A DNA stretch of 27,739 nucleotides, taken from positions 1-27,739 of the forward strand of contig JAJQAS010000272.1 of NCBI GenBank assembly GCA_021203685.1, read 5' to 3'. A program made the position numbers and the translations under genes. Of this stretch, positions 7,478 to 15,212 are shown in pieces (the first letter of the stretch is position 1; every line of letters starts with the position of its first letter). Below the pieces are notes generated by a model. The model was not told the origin of the DNA and searched no databases. It saw only the letters and a program-made list of their open reading frames with translations. The DNA is from Clostridiales bacterium (GTDB lineage Bacteria; Bacillota; Clostridia; Oscillospirales; Oscillospiraceae).

Positions 7478-9157
7478 TTACTTCTCCTCCAGACTGAACA
7501 CCACGAACTGATACCCTTCCAGGTGCAGCTGCCCATCCTCTACCTGGAAGCTGTCCAGGTTGTTCAGCAGCACCTGACCTACCGGGGCGGGCAGGGCCAT
7601 GGTCTGGGGCTGGCGCTGGAAGTTCCCCGCCACCAGCAGAGTTTTCTCGCCCCTGCGGCAGTAAGCCATCAGGTTTTTCTGCTCCGCCAGGTAGGGGATC
7701 AGCTCGCCATAAACCACGGTCTCTTTCCACTCCGGGTCTTTCCGCAGCTGAATGAGTTTGCGGTACCAGTTGTAAATCGAATCCTCGTCGTCGATCTGCG
7801 CGGCCAGGTTGATGGTCTGGTAGTTGGGGTTCACCGGCAGCCAGGGGGTGCCGGTGGTGAATCCGGCGTTGGCGGAATCGTCCCACTGGTAGGGAGTGCG
7901 GGCGTTGTCCCGGCAGTGCATCTGGATGCTCTTTAATGCCTGAGCGGGGGAGAGACCCGCGTCCAGCGCCACCTGGTACTCGTCCAGGGCGGAGACGTCG
8001 TTGACCTGAGAGATGTCCCGGACGACGGGGTTCTCCATGCCCAGCTCCTGGCCCTGGTAGATCCAGGGCAGGCCCCGCAGCATAAAGTACAGCCCGGCCA
8101 GCATTTTTTTGCTGGTGAGGGAGAGGTCTCCCTCGGGGATATATCGGCAGACGCCCCGGGATTCATCGTGGTTTTCGATGAGGTTGGACAAAAAACCGAT
8201 CCCGGCGGTCTTTTTCTGGCTCTGGAAGCAGGCGGCCTTGTACTGCTCCGGCGTGACAGGGGCCTGGTCGTACCAGCCCTTGATGCTGCGGTTGAGAATG
8301 GTCTCCGCAAAGTCGAACATACTGGAGAAATAGCCGTTGTCCCCGATGAAGTCGGGGATGTCCTCTGGCTTCTCGTTGAACACCTCGCCCACGGTGAAGG
8401 CGTTATGAGGGGCGAAGGTCCGGTCCCGCATCTCGCCCAGGAACTGGCCGATGCCGGTGGCCTGCTCCTGCATACAGTCGATGCGGCACAGGCCGTCCTC
8501 CCGGTCGGCGGGGAAGTCCCGGAAGGGAAGCAGCTTTTTGATGTTGATGATGGCATCCAGACGGAAGCCGCCCAGCCCCTTGTCCAGCCACCAGTTGATC
8601 ATCTTGTAGACCTCTTCCCGCAGGTCGGGGTTCTCCCAGTTCAGGTCGGGCTGCTTTTTGTGGAAGGCGTGGAAGTAGATCTTATCGTCGTGGCCGGGGA
8701 GTTTCTCCCAGCAGGGGCCGCCGAAGTAGCTGCGCCAGTTGCAGGGGAGGGGGTCGCCCTCTTTCCAGTCCCGGATGTAAAAGAACTTGCCGTAGCGGCC
8801 GTCTGGGTCGGCGCAGGCCTTTTTGAACCACTCGTGCTCGTCGGAGCAGTGGTTCACCACCAGGTCCATGACGATGGAGATGTCCCGCTGCTTGGCCTGG
8901 GCCAGCAGCTCGTCCATGTCGCCCATGGTGCCGAACAGGGGATCGATGTTGTAATAATCGGAGATGTCGTAGCCCTGGTCCGCCAGGGGGGAGCAGTAGA
9001 TGGGCGAAAGCCAAACGATGTCCACGCCCAGCCCCTTCAGGTAGTCCAGCTTGCTGATGATGCCTTGCAGGTCGCCCACGCCATCTCCGTTGGAGTCGCA
9101 AAAGCTCTTGGGGTAGATTTGATAGGCCACCTTTTCATGCCACCATTTGTGAGTCAT
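7478..9157 (-). CDS. GH13 alpha-glucosidase (subfamily 31-like, alpha-1,4 type by one specificity residue)
   Basis: Cytoplasmic hydrolase of alpha-glucosides, 559 residues. The GH13 regions are all present: DLVVNHCSDEH, GGFRLDAII (nucleophile Asp201), TVGEVFNE (acid/base Glu258), and LIENHDESR (Asp331). The QPDLNWEN box (169-176) points to the oligo-1,6-glucosidase/alpha-glucosidase group. The residue after the nucleophile is Ala202. In characterised relatives Ala or Thr at this place goes with alpha-1,4 cleavage and Val with alpha-1,6, so a maltose/maltodextrin substrate is inferred. ATG 9157 is preferred over an upstream frame start because AGGAGG precedes it by 9 bases. The operator-covered promoter 72 bases upstream and malQ downstream support use on malto-oligosaccharides. 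It has no signal peptide. Confidence 0.9.
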   Translation of the reverse strand: MTHKWWHEKVAYQIYPKSFCDSNGDGVGDLQGIISKLDYLKGLGVDIVWLSPIYCSPLADQGYDISDYYNIDPLFGTMGDMDELLAQAKQRDISIVMDLVVNHCSDEHEWFKKACADPDGRYGKFFYIRDWKEGDPLPCNWRSYFGGPCWEKLPGHDDKIYFHAFHKKQPDLNWENPDLREEVYKMINWWLDKGLGGFRLDAIINIKKLLPFRDFPADREDGLCRIDCMQEQATGIGQFLGEMRDRTFAPHNAFTVGEVFNEKPEDIPDFIGDNGYFSSMFDFAETILNRSIKGWYDQAPVTPEQYKAACFQSQKKTAGIGFLSNLIENHDESRGVCRYIPEGDLSLTSKKMLAGLYFMLRGLPWIYQGQELGMENPVVRDISQVNDVSALDEYQVALDAGLSPAQALKSIQMHCRDNARTPYQWDDSANAGFTTGTPWLPVNPNYQTINLAAQIDDEDSIYNWYRKLIQLRKDPEWKETVVYGELIPYLAEQKNLMAYCRRGEKTLLVAGNFQRQPQTMALPAPVGQVLLNNLDSFQVEDGQLHLEGYQFVVFSLEEK

Positions 9158-9228
9158 AGTCAAATTCCTCCTGTTATGTGTAATATTGTGGTCCACAGTC
9201 CGCCTACTTTTGAAACTGTCTTATGGAT

Positions 9229-9257
9229 AAGATAGCAAAGCCGAAAAAGGTTGTAAA
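9229..9257 (-). promoter_or_regulatory. Promoter of the GH13-malQ operon
   Basis: On the minus strand, TTTACA (9252-9257) is followed after 17 bases by TATCTT (9229-9234). The -35 box is overlapped by the end of the perfect palindrome at 9254-9281, so repressor binding there would block RNA polymerase. Confidence 0.75.
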
Positions 9258-9281
9258 GAGGTTATGCGCATAACCTCTTTA
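9254..9281. promoter_or_regulatory. LacI-family operator O1 (perfect 28-bp palindrome)
   Basis: All 28 bases are perfectly self-complementary, with core GGTTATGCGCATAACC at 9260-9275 and flanks TAAAGA/TCTTTA. An even-length palindrome with a central CG is characteristic of LacI-family operators. It overlaps the -35 box of the divergent GH13-malQ promoter and lies 139 bases ahead of the lacI-type gene. Confidence 0.85.
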
Positions 9282-9305
9282 TAGTACAAATTCTGTCGTT
9301 CTGTT

Positions 9306-9333
9306 TTGTGAAATGGATGGTTATGTGTATAAC
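9306..9333 (+). promoter_or_regulatory. Promoter of the LacI-family regulator gene
   Basis: TTGTGA (9306-9311) is followed after 16 bases by TATAAC (9328-9333). The -10 lies inside operator O2, which implies autorepression. The match is fair rather than strong. Confidence 0.55.
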
Positions 9334-9334
9334 C
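9319..9334. promoter_or_regulatory. LacI-family operator O2
   Basis: GGTTATGTGTATAACC matches O1 at 14 of 16 positions and keeps both GGTTAT and ATAACC half-sites. It covers the presumed -10 of the regulator gene. Confidence 0.75.
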
Positions 9335-9420
9335 ACATGAAAATGTTTGACAAGCGCGCACTTTTGTCCTATTTTTTTAATAGATGCAAAAATAGAGCAC
9401 CGGGCAGGAGGGAAACGAAT

Positions 9421-10446
9421 ATGGTCACGATCAAGGAGATTGCCGCGCGGGCAGGCGTCAGTACCGCCACTGTCTCCAACGTTTTGCACGGAAATTTGAA
9501 AAAAGTTTCCCCGGCAACGGTGGAGAAGGTCCGCAGGCTCATCGATGAGATGGGCTATGTTCAGGCCCAGGGCCCCAACGCGCAGCAAAAGGGCGGCTCC
9601 CATCTGGTGGCAGCTGTTGTCCAGAACCAAATCGGCATAAAAAGCTCACTGCTGACCGACCCCTTTTACGGCGTGGTCATCGGCGTCATCGAACAGGAGC
9701 TGCAGAAGCACGGGTACTATATGCTGTTTTACTCGTCGGATAACGTGGACAACATCTTCAAGACGATCATGGGCTGGAATGTGGACGGCGTGATCGCCAT
9801 CTCCTTCTCCGACGTGAACTGTGAGAAACTGTACCGAATGACGAAAAAACCAATCATTGCGATCGATTGCTTTTATTCCGGCAAGCAGAACCAGAGCAGC
9901 GTTCCCAACATCGGTCTGGACGACCAGATGGGCGGCTATCTCATGGTTCGCCACCTGATGAAACTGGGATATGAATCCATATATTTCTGCGACTACCGGA
10001 ACTACGGCGTGGACGCATGGCGCTGGCAGGGGGCAGTCCAGGCCCTGGAGGAAGCCAGTGAGAAGGACAGCGGCTGCAAGCTGAAAATGATCGAGCTGGG
10101 CGTCACTGCCGAGGAAAGGGAAAAGACCTATCGGGAGATTTTTCGGCAAATGCCCTTCCGCAGCAGGACGGCGCTGTTCTTCACGGCGGATATCCTGGCG
10201 ATGGAAGTCTACTATTCACTGTTGGGCAGCGGGGTGAAAATCCCGGAAGATGTGGGCATCGCCGGGTTCGACGACAACTCCGAGGCCATCGGGTTCTCCA
10301 TCCTCCGGCTGACTACTGTCCGTCAGGATTTCTCCGCCAAGGGCCGCCTGGCGGTGGAGGAGCTGGTCAAAGCCATCGAGGACCCGAACTATCAAATGCA
10401 CTCCCATCTGCTGCCGGTGTCGCTGGTGCTGCGGGGTTCGGTGTGA
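9421..10446 (+). CDS. LacI/GalR-family transcriptional regulator of the alpha-glucoside locus
   Basis: A 341-residue DNA-binding repressor. The N-terminal helix-turn-helix and hinge read VTIKEIAARAGVSTATVSNVL, with the hinge near residues 45-58. The rest is a periplasmic-binding-protein-like sensor domain ending in DVGIAGFDDN...LTTVRQD, typical of the family. The longest frame begins 36 codons earlier, but ATG 9421 has GGAGGG in front and starts exactly at the helix-turn-helix. It is divergent from the GH13-malQ operon and precedes the second GH13 gene. Four matching palindromes on the promoters around it make it the likely local repressor. The inducer is probably a malto- or isomalto-oligosaccharide, which is inference from the neighbours. 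Confidence 0.92.
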   Translation: MVTIKEIAARAGVSTATVSNVLHGNLKKVSPATVEKVRRLIDEMGYVQAQGPNAQQKGGSHLVAAVVQNQIGIKSSLLTDPFYGVVIGVIEQELQKHGYYMLFYSSDNVDNIFKTIMGWNVDGVIAISFSDVNCEKLYRMTKKPIIAIDCFYSGKQNQSSVPNIGLDDQMGGYLMVRHLMKLGYESIYFCDYRNYGVDAWRWQGAVQALEEASEKDSGCKLKMIELGVTAEEREKTYREIFRQMPFRSRTALFFTADILAMEVYYSLLGSGVKIPEDVGIAGFDDNSEAIGFSILRLTTVRQDFSAKGRLAVEELVKAIEDPNYQMHSHLLPVSLVLRGSV

Positions 10447-10593
10447 CACGCCGGGTTCTGAAACCCCTGTTTGGGGAAGTGGTTTCCATAAGAAAAGAAA
10501 TTTTTCGCTGCCTTTTGTGAGGGATACCATACCCCATGAATGTAAAATGGGCGAAATGCACAAAAATAAGCGGACAAATTTGTGCGGGGTTCT

Positions 10594-10609
10594 GGTTATC
10601 AAGATAACT
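10594..10609. promoter_or_regulatory. LacI-family operator O3 (upstream of the second GH13 promoter)
   Basis: GGTTATCAAGATAACT keeps both half-sites (GGTTAT and ATAAC) of O1 with a different centre. It ends two bases before the -35 box at 10612. Confidence 0.6.
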
Positions 10610-10611
10610 CA

Positions 10612-10640
10612 TTTACAAAAGAATTGAAATGTGATACTTT
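10612..10640 (+). promoter_or_regulatory. Promoter of the second GH13 gene and transport operon
   Basis: TTTACA (10612-10617) is followed after 17 bases by TACTTT (10635-10640). It is bracketed by operator-like sites on both sides (10594-10609 and 10653-10668). Confidence 0.6.
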
Positions 10641-10652
10641 ATTCTCGGCATT

Positions 10653-10668
10653 AGTAACGCGCGTAACC
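10653..10668. promoter_or_regulatory. LacI-family operator O4 (downstream of the second GH13 promoter)
   Basis: AGTAACGCGCGTAACC matches O1 at 12 of 16 positions. The right half (GCGTAACC) is well kept and the left half is weaker. It lies about 13 bases beyond the -10 box, where binding would block transcription start. Confidence 0.6.
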
Positions 10669-10728
10669 TGAGCACCAAGGCCAAATTGTCCATCGCAAGA
10701 TTCTATTGTTCAACAAAGGAGAATGACC

Positions 10729-12438
10729 ATGGCACGCAATTGGTGGAAAGAGAACGTTGTCTATCAAATCTACCCCCGCTCGTTTTGCGATTCCAACGGA
10801 GACGGCGTGGGCGACCTGAACGGCATCCGCTCCAAACTGGGCTACCTGAAGGAGTTGGGTATTCACATCCTCTGGCTCAGCCCGGTCTATAAATCCCCCA
10901 ACGACGACAACGGCTACGACATCGCGGACTACCGGGCCATCATGGACGAGTTCGGCACCATGGAGGACTTCGACGCCCTGCTGGCCGAGGCCCACCAGAT
11001 GGACATCAAAATCGTCATGGACCTGGTGGTGAACCACACCTCCGACGAGCACCAGTGGTTCGTGGAGAGCCGATCCTCCCGGGATAACGACAAACGGGAC
11101 TATTACATCTGGCGGGAGGCCGTGGATGGCCACGAGCCAAACAACTGGGGCAGCTGCTTTTCCGGTTCCGCCTGGGAGTGGGACGAGACCACCGGTATGT
11201 ACTACCTCCACTGCTTCTCCAAAAAGCAGCCCGACCTGAACTGGGAGAATCCCAAAGTCCGGGACGAGGTCTTCGACATGATGACCTGGTGGTGCGACAA
11301 GGGCATCGACGGCTTCCGCATGGACGTGATTTCCATGATCTCCAAAAAAGAGGGCCTGCCCGACGGCCCGGTGGAGGGCCTCTACAGCCCCTGTATGTAC
11401 GGCACCTGCAACGGCCCCCATGTCCACGAGTACCTCCAGGAGATGAACCGCCGGGTCCTCTCCAAATACGACCTGATGACCGTGGGCGAGACCGCGGGCG
11501 TCACCGTGGAAGAGGCAAAAAAATACGCCAATGCCGACGGCACTGAGCTGAGCATGGTGTTCCAGTTTGAGCACGTTGGTTTGGACGGCGGCTCCGTGGA
11601 CAAATGGTGTACCGACCGGATGTCTATCCCCGCCCTGAAGGAGAACCTGACCAAGTGGCAAAAGGAGCTGGACGGCGTGGCCTGGAACTCCCTGTTCTTC
11701 TGCAACCACGACCAGCCCCGCATCGTCTCCCGGCTTGGGGACAACTCCCCCCAGTCCGCCAAGTGCATCGCCACCATGCTGCACTTCATGCAGGGGACTC
11801 CCTACGTCTACCAGGGTGAGGAGCTGGGCATGACCAACTGCCCCTTTGGTTCCATCGAGAACTACCGGGACATCGAGAGCGTCAACGCCTACCGGGAGCT
11901 GACCGAGGCGGGGCTGCGCCAGCCAGAGGAGCTGCTGGAGTGCATTGCCTACAAGAGCCGGGACAACGCACGGACCCCCATGCAGTGGGACGACTCCCCC
12001 AACGCCGGGTTCACCACCGGCCAGCCCTGGATCATGGTCAACCCCAACTACACTGCCATCAACGCGGCGGCGGAGCTGGCGGATCCGGATTCCGTGTTCC
12101 ACTATTATAAGAACCTCATCGCCCTGCGGCAGGACAGCAAATGGTCCAACGTCATCGTCTACGGCAGCTATGACCTGCTGGCCCCGGAGGCAGGGAGAAG
12201 CGCAGCTTCGGAAGTGCCGCTTGACGGCAACGAGGCGATTTTCGCCTACACCCGGCGGAAGGACGGCGTAACGCTGCTGGTGGTGTGCAACCTCTCCGCC
12301 CAGGCCCAGACCTTCCCGGTTCCGGAAGAAGTACGGTGGGACAGCGCGGAGCTGGTGACGGGGAACGTGCCTCAGGCCGCGCTGGAGCGGCAGCTGAACT
12401 TGGCCCCCTGGCAGGCCGCTGTCTGGGTGCTGAACTGA
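10729..12438 (+). CDS. Oligo-1,6-glucosidase-type GH13 alpha-glucosidase
   Basis: A cytoplasmic hydrolase, 569 residues, close in layout to bacillus oligo-1,6-glucosidases. GH13 regions: DLVVNHTSDEH, GFRMDVISMISK (nucleophile Asp199), MTVGETAGVT (acid/base Glu254) and FFCNHDQPR (Asp328), plus QPDLNWEN. The residue after the nucleophile is Val200, which in studied relatives marks alpha-1,6 specificity. With the GLPDGP and NGPHVHEYLQEMNR segments this favours isomaltose or isomalto-oligosaccharides. Trehalose-6-phosphate hydrolase is a related alternative, but no phosphotransferase genes are near. Two ATGs lie 6 bases apart; the second is chosen because AAGGAG would be too close to the first. 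It probably heads the transport operon under LacI control. Confidence 0.9.
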   Translation: MARNWWKENVVYQIYPRSFCDSNGDGVGDLNGIRSKLGYLKELGIHILWLSPVYKSPNDDNGYDIADYRAIMDEFGTMEDFDALLAEAHQMDIKIVMDLVVNHTSDEHQWFVESRSSRDNDKRDYYIWREAVDGHEPNNWGSCFSGSAWEWDETTGMYYLHCFSKKQPDLNWENPKVRDEVFDMMTWWCDKGIDGFRMDVISMISKKEGLPDGPVEGLYSPCMYGTCNGPHVHEYLQEMNRRVLSKYDLMTVGETAGVTVEEAKKYANADGTELSMVFQFEHVGLDGGSVDKWCTDRMSIPALKENLTKWQKELDGVAWNSLFFCNHDQPRIVSRLGDNSPQSAKCIATMLHFMQGTPYVYQGEELGMTNCPFGSIENYRDIESVNAYRELTEAGLRQPEELLECIAYKSRDNARTPMQWDDSPNAGFTTGQPWIMVNPNYTAINAAAELADPDSVFHYYKNLIALRQDSKWSNVIVYGSYDLLAPEAGRSAASEVPLDGNEAIFAYTRRKDGVTLLVVCNLSAQAQTFPVPEEVRWDSAELVTGNVPQAALERQLNLAPWQAAVWVLN

Positions 12439-12448
12439 TTTTATATGC

Positions 12449-12468
12449 CGGGGGAGCACGCTCCCCCG
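12449..12468. other. Hairpin 1 between the GH13 and binding-protein genes
   Basis: CGGGGGAGC pairs with GCTCCCCCG over 9 bp with a 2-base centre. No T-tract follows, so it looks more like a transcript-processing or stability element than a terminator. Confidence 0.6.
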
Positions 12469-12477
12469 CAAACCGGC

Positions 12478-12523
12478 GAAACACAGCGCTGTGTTTCTTC
12501 TGTTTCCTGACGGAAACAGAAGA
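12478..12523. other. Hairpins 2 and 3 between the GH13 and binding-protein genes
   Basis: GAAACACAGC/GCTGTGTTTC at 12478-12497 is a perfect 20-base palindrome. It abuts a second stem of 12 bp (12496-12507 with 12512-12523, TTCTGTTTCC against GGAAACAGAA, loop TGAC). The two share bases 12496-12497 and cannot both form fully. A further GCCCCG/CGGGGC stem lies near 12555-12570. Confidence 0.6.
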
Positions 12524-12613
12524 TAATAAGTGTTCGCCTCCGCTGTATCCATTGCCCCGCTCCGGGGCTGAATAACGGATAAATTTATTATCGTAAAAGG
12601 AGAGAACAAACGT

Positions 12614-13963
12614 ATGAAGAAACTGCTCGCATTGATTCTGGCGCTGGCAATGGCTCTGAGCCTGGCCGCCTGTGGCGGTTCCAGTTCCAGCGACACCACC
12701 AGCGACAGCTCCGCTGCCGCCGACACCTCCAGCACCACCTCTGATTCCACCAGCACCTCCTCTTCCGGTACCACCATCCGCCTGGTGAACGGCAAGATCG
12801 AGATCGACTCCCAGCTGAAAAAGCTGGCCGAGATGTACGAGGAAGAAACCGGCGTCACCGTGGAGATCGAGTCTCTGGGCGGCGGCGTGGACATCCAGGG
12901 CACCCTGAAGGGCTACTATCAGGCCGACAATATGCCCGACATCTTCGTCAACGGCGGCAGCACTGACTTCGCCAACTGGGAAGGCCTGCTGGTCGACATG
13001 AGCGACCAGGAGTGGGCCTCTGACACCGACTCCGCCTATGTGGACGACGAGTACGGCACCATCGGCTTCCCCTACACCGTGGAAGCCATCGGCATGGCCT
13101 ACAACGCCGACATTCTGGAGGCCGCCGGTATCGACCCCTCCACTCTGACCTCTCCCTCCGCCTATGAGGAAGCCTTCGAGACCCTGGACTCCATGAAGGA
13201 CGAGCTGGGCCTCACCGCTGTGGTGGGCTACTACACCGAGCCTGTCAACCTCTACTGGTCCACCGGCAACCATGTGTTCGCCAACTATCTGGACGCTGGC
13301 CTTGACCGGGACGACACCACCTACATCGACTTGCTGAACGACGGCGGCCAGCTGGACACCGAGCGTTTCACCGCCTTTGCCGAGTTCATTGACCTGCTCC
13401 AGCAGTATGCCGACCAGGATATGATCATCTCCGGCACCTACGACCAGCAGATCCTGAACTTCGCCTCCGGCGCGTATGCCTTCGTCACCCAGGGCAACTG
13501 GATCGGCGCCACCATGACCTCCGACGACTCCGAAGCCTATGAGGCCGCTGGCAGCTTCCAGGCCGGTCTGGCTCCCTTCGCCTTCGAGGACGGCATCGAC
13601 ACCATCCTGACCTGCTCCCCCTCCTGGTGGTCTGTTTACAGCGGCAGCGAGAACGTGGACGCCGCTCTGGACTTCCTCCAGTGGCTGACCACTGACGAGG
13701 CCCAGCAGGTGCTGGTGGAAGAGGCCGGCTTCATCAGCCCCTTCACCTCCTGCTCCTACGTTGCCACCGACCCCTTCGCGGAGTCTGTCTCCAGCTACAT
13801 CGCCGAGGGCAAGACCTCTAACTGGCACTGGAACAGCATGATCGAGGGCCTCGCTCAGAACTACACCGGCCAGGTCTTCAGCGACTTCGCTCAGGGCAGC
13901 CTGGATGTGGACGGCTTCGTCTCCGCCATGGAGCAGGTCTGCGCCAGCGCGTATTCCGGCTGA
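12614..13963 (+). CDS. ABC transporter substrate-binding lipoprotein, oligosaccharide (CUT1) type
   Basis: A family 1 extracellular solute-binding protein of 449 residues, held on the outer face of the membrane. A lipoprotein signal is plain: MKK, a hydrophobic run, then LAACGG with the lipidated Cys20. A Ser/Thr/Asp-rich tether follows to about residue 50, then the binding domain. Typical stretches are MPDIFVNGGS, FPYTVEAIGMAYNADIL, TQGNWIG and ALDFLQWLTTDEAQQVLVEEAGFISPF. AAAAGGAGAG precedes the ATG. It follows the 1,6-glucosidase gene after a 175-base hairpin-rich gap and is followed by two permease genes, so it probably captures malto- or isomalto-oligosaccharides. The exact sugar cannot be told from sequence. 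Confidence 0.92.
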   Translation: MKKLLALILALAMALSLAACGGSSSSDTTSDSSAAADTSSTTSDSTSTSSSGTTIRLVNGKIEIDSQLKKLAEMYEEETGVTVEIESLGGGVDIQGTLKGYYQADNMPDIFVNGGSTDFANWEGLLVDMSDQEWASDTDSAYVDDEYGTIGFPYTVEAIGMAYNADILEAAGIDPSTLTSPSAYEEAFETLDSMKDELGLTAVVGYYTEPVNLYWSTGNHVFANYLDAGLDRDDTTYIDLLNDGGQLDTERFTAFAEFIDLLQQYADQDMIISGTYDQQILNFASGAYAFVTQGNWIGATMTSDDSEAYEAAGSFQAGLAPFAFEDGIDTILTCSPSWWSVYSGSENVDAALDFLQWLTTDEAQQVLVEEAGFISPFTSCSYVATDPFAESVSSYIAEGKTSNWHWNSMIEGLAQNYTGQVFSDFAQGSLDVDGFVSAMEQVCASAYSG

Positions 13964-14003
13964 TCTGACCTGAATCATCCTTTCCTTTCTGTAAGCACCC
14001 ACC

Positions 14004-14035
14004 GATGGACAGCAGCGCCGCTGCTGTCCATCTTT
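14004..14035 (+). terminator. Strong hairpin between the binding-protein and permease genes
   Basis: A 13-bp perfect stem (GATGGACAGCAGC against its complement, 14004-14016 with 14020-14032) is followed by TTTCC. The short T-run suggests partial termination or 3'-end protection. This would allow more binding protein than permease, a common arrangement in sugar ABC operons. Confidence 0.65.
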
Positions 14036-14165
14036 CCGAAAAGACCAAAACTCCCTGCGCCGTGGGTCTGGTGGGACAGGCCCGGCGCTTCTTAACAAAT
14101 CCGTTCTTATCGTCCTCTAAAGGAGGGACGAAGAAGCAAATTGGAAAGAAAGGGGTATCCAAACA

Positions 14166-15212
14166 ATGGATCAAAACACAACCGGTAAAAAGATCCTGTC
14201 GCTGGTGCTGCTGGTGGCAGGCGTGGCTTTGCTGGGAACTTCGCTGGCGTTGGACTTTATGGGTTCCAGCGTCTCCTATCGGGGACCGATGCTCATCGTG
14301 GGCGCAGTCGCTCTGCTGATGGGGCTGTACTTCTTCCCCAGCCTGACCCGCCACCGGGGCATCGTCAACTTCCTGTTCCTGTTCCCGCTGCTGTTCACTT
14401 TCGCCGTCACGGTCATCATCCCGCTGGTGCTGGGTATCTTCTACTCCTTCACTGACTGGACCGGCATCAAATACACCGAATTTGTTGGCCTGGCCAACTA
14501 CATCTCCATGTTCAAGGAGGTCAGCTTCCTGTGGTCGCTGATCATCACCATCCTGTTCGTGGTGTTCAACATGATCTTCGTCAACGTGGTGGGCTTCTGC
14601 CTGGCGCTGCTGTGCACCAGCCGGATCAAGGGCATCGGCTTCTTCCGGGCCGCCTACTTCCTGCCCAACCTCATCGGCGGCATCGTCCTGGGTTACATCT
14701 GGCAGTTCGTGTTCAACAACGTTCTCATCGAGGTGACGGGAAATTCCCTGCTGACCAAGACCCCCACCGCCTTCGCGGCCATCATCGTGGTCTACATCTG
14801 GCAGTATGCGGGCTACATCATGCTGATTTACATCAATGGTCTGGTCACCGTTCCCGGCGACGTGCTGGAAGCCGCCGCCATCGACGGAGCCAACGCGACC
14901 ACCACCCTGTTCCGCATCAAGCTCCCCATGATCGCCTCCACCATCACCATCTGCACATTCCTGACCCTGACCTCCGCCTTCAAGCAGTTCGACGTCAACA
15001 TGGCCCTGACCAACGGCACCGGCTCGGTGCAGTTTATGGGCAACTACCTGACCAACGGCACCCAGATGCTGGCGCTGAACATCTATAACACCGCAATCTC
15101 CAAGAATAACTACGCCCTCGGTCAGGCCGAGGCCGTGCTGTTCTTCATCATTCTGGCCTGCGTCTCGCTGATTCAGGTTCGTATGTCCAACAAGAGGGAG
15201 GTCGAGTTGTAA
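14166..15212 (+). CDS. ABC sugar transporter permease, MalF type
   Basis: One of the two membrane subunits of the oligosaccharide importer, 348 residues. Two hydrophobic segments near residues 10-30 and 38-57 precede the usual six-helix core, which begins with FLFLFPLLFTFAVTVIIPLVLG. The cytoplasmic EAA loop that contacts the ATPase reads EAAAIDGANATTTLFRIKLP, from Glu235. The next gene overlaps its stop by one base (TAATG), so the two permeases are translationally coupled. AAAGGGG lies before the ATG, while a stronger AAAGGAGGG is about 38 bases upstream with no start in this frame nearby. No ATPase gene follows; in Firmicutes such importers often use a shared MsmX-type ATPase encoded elsewhere. 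Confidence 0.93.
   Translation: MDQNTTGKKILSLVLLVAGVALLGTSLALDFMGSSVSYRGPMLIVGAVALLMGLYFFPSLTRHRGIVNFLFLFPLLFTFAVTVIIPLVLGIFYSFTDWTGIKYTEFVGLANYISMFKEVSFLWSLIITILFVVFNMIFVNVVGFCLALLCTSRIKGIGFFRAAYFLPNLIGGIVLGYIWQFVFNNVLIEVTGNSLLTKTPTAFAAIIVVYIWQYAGYIMLIYINGLVTVPGDVLEAAAIDGANATTTLFRIKLPMIASTITICTFLTLTSAFKQFDVNMALTNGTGSVQFMGNYLTNGTQMLALNIYNTAISKNNYALGQAEAVLFFIILACVSLIQVRMSNKREVEL

Larger units (their letters stand above)
10447..10728. other. Intergenic region between the lacI-type gene and the second GH13 gene
   Basis: No gene is supported. A hairpin-capable stretch (GAAACC at 10460 with GGTTTC at 10481, inner CCCC/GGGG) follows the regulator stop by 13 bases but lacks a clear T-tract. It is only a weak terminator candidate. 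The second half holds operators O3 and O4 and the promoter between them. Confidence 0.5.

Noticed and set aside
10460..10486. GAAACC/GGTTTC hairpin as the terminator of the lacI-type gene
   Set aside because: The stem is interrupted and no T-tract follows, so it is mentioned in the region entry rather than called.
10651..12903. A 750-codon minus-strand frame opposite the second GH13 gene
   Set aside because: Shadow frame; it crosses the hairpin stack and promoter and has no family motif.
14141..14188. A 15-codon TTG frame after AAAGGAGGG overlapping the start of the MalF-type gene (possible leader peptide)
   Set aside because: The spacing from the ribosome site is long, and nothing in the peptide suggests a regulatory leader. 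It is kept only as a note on the odd strong ribosome site.
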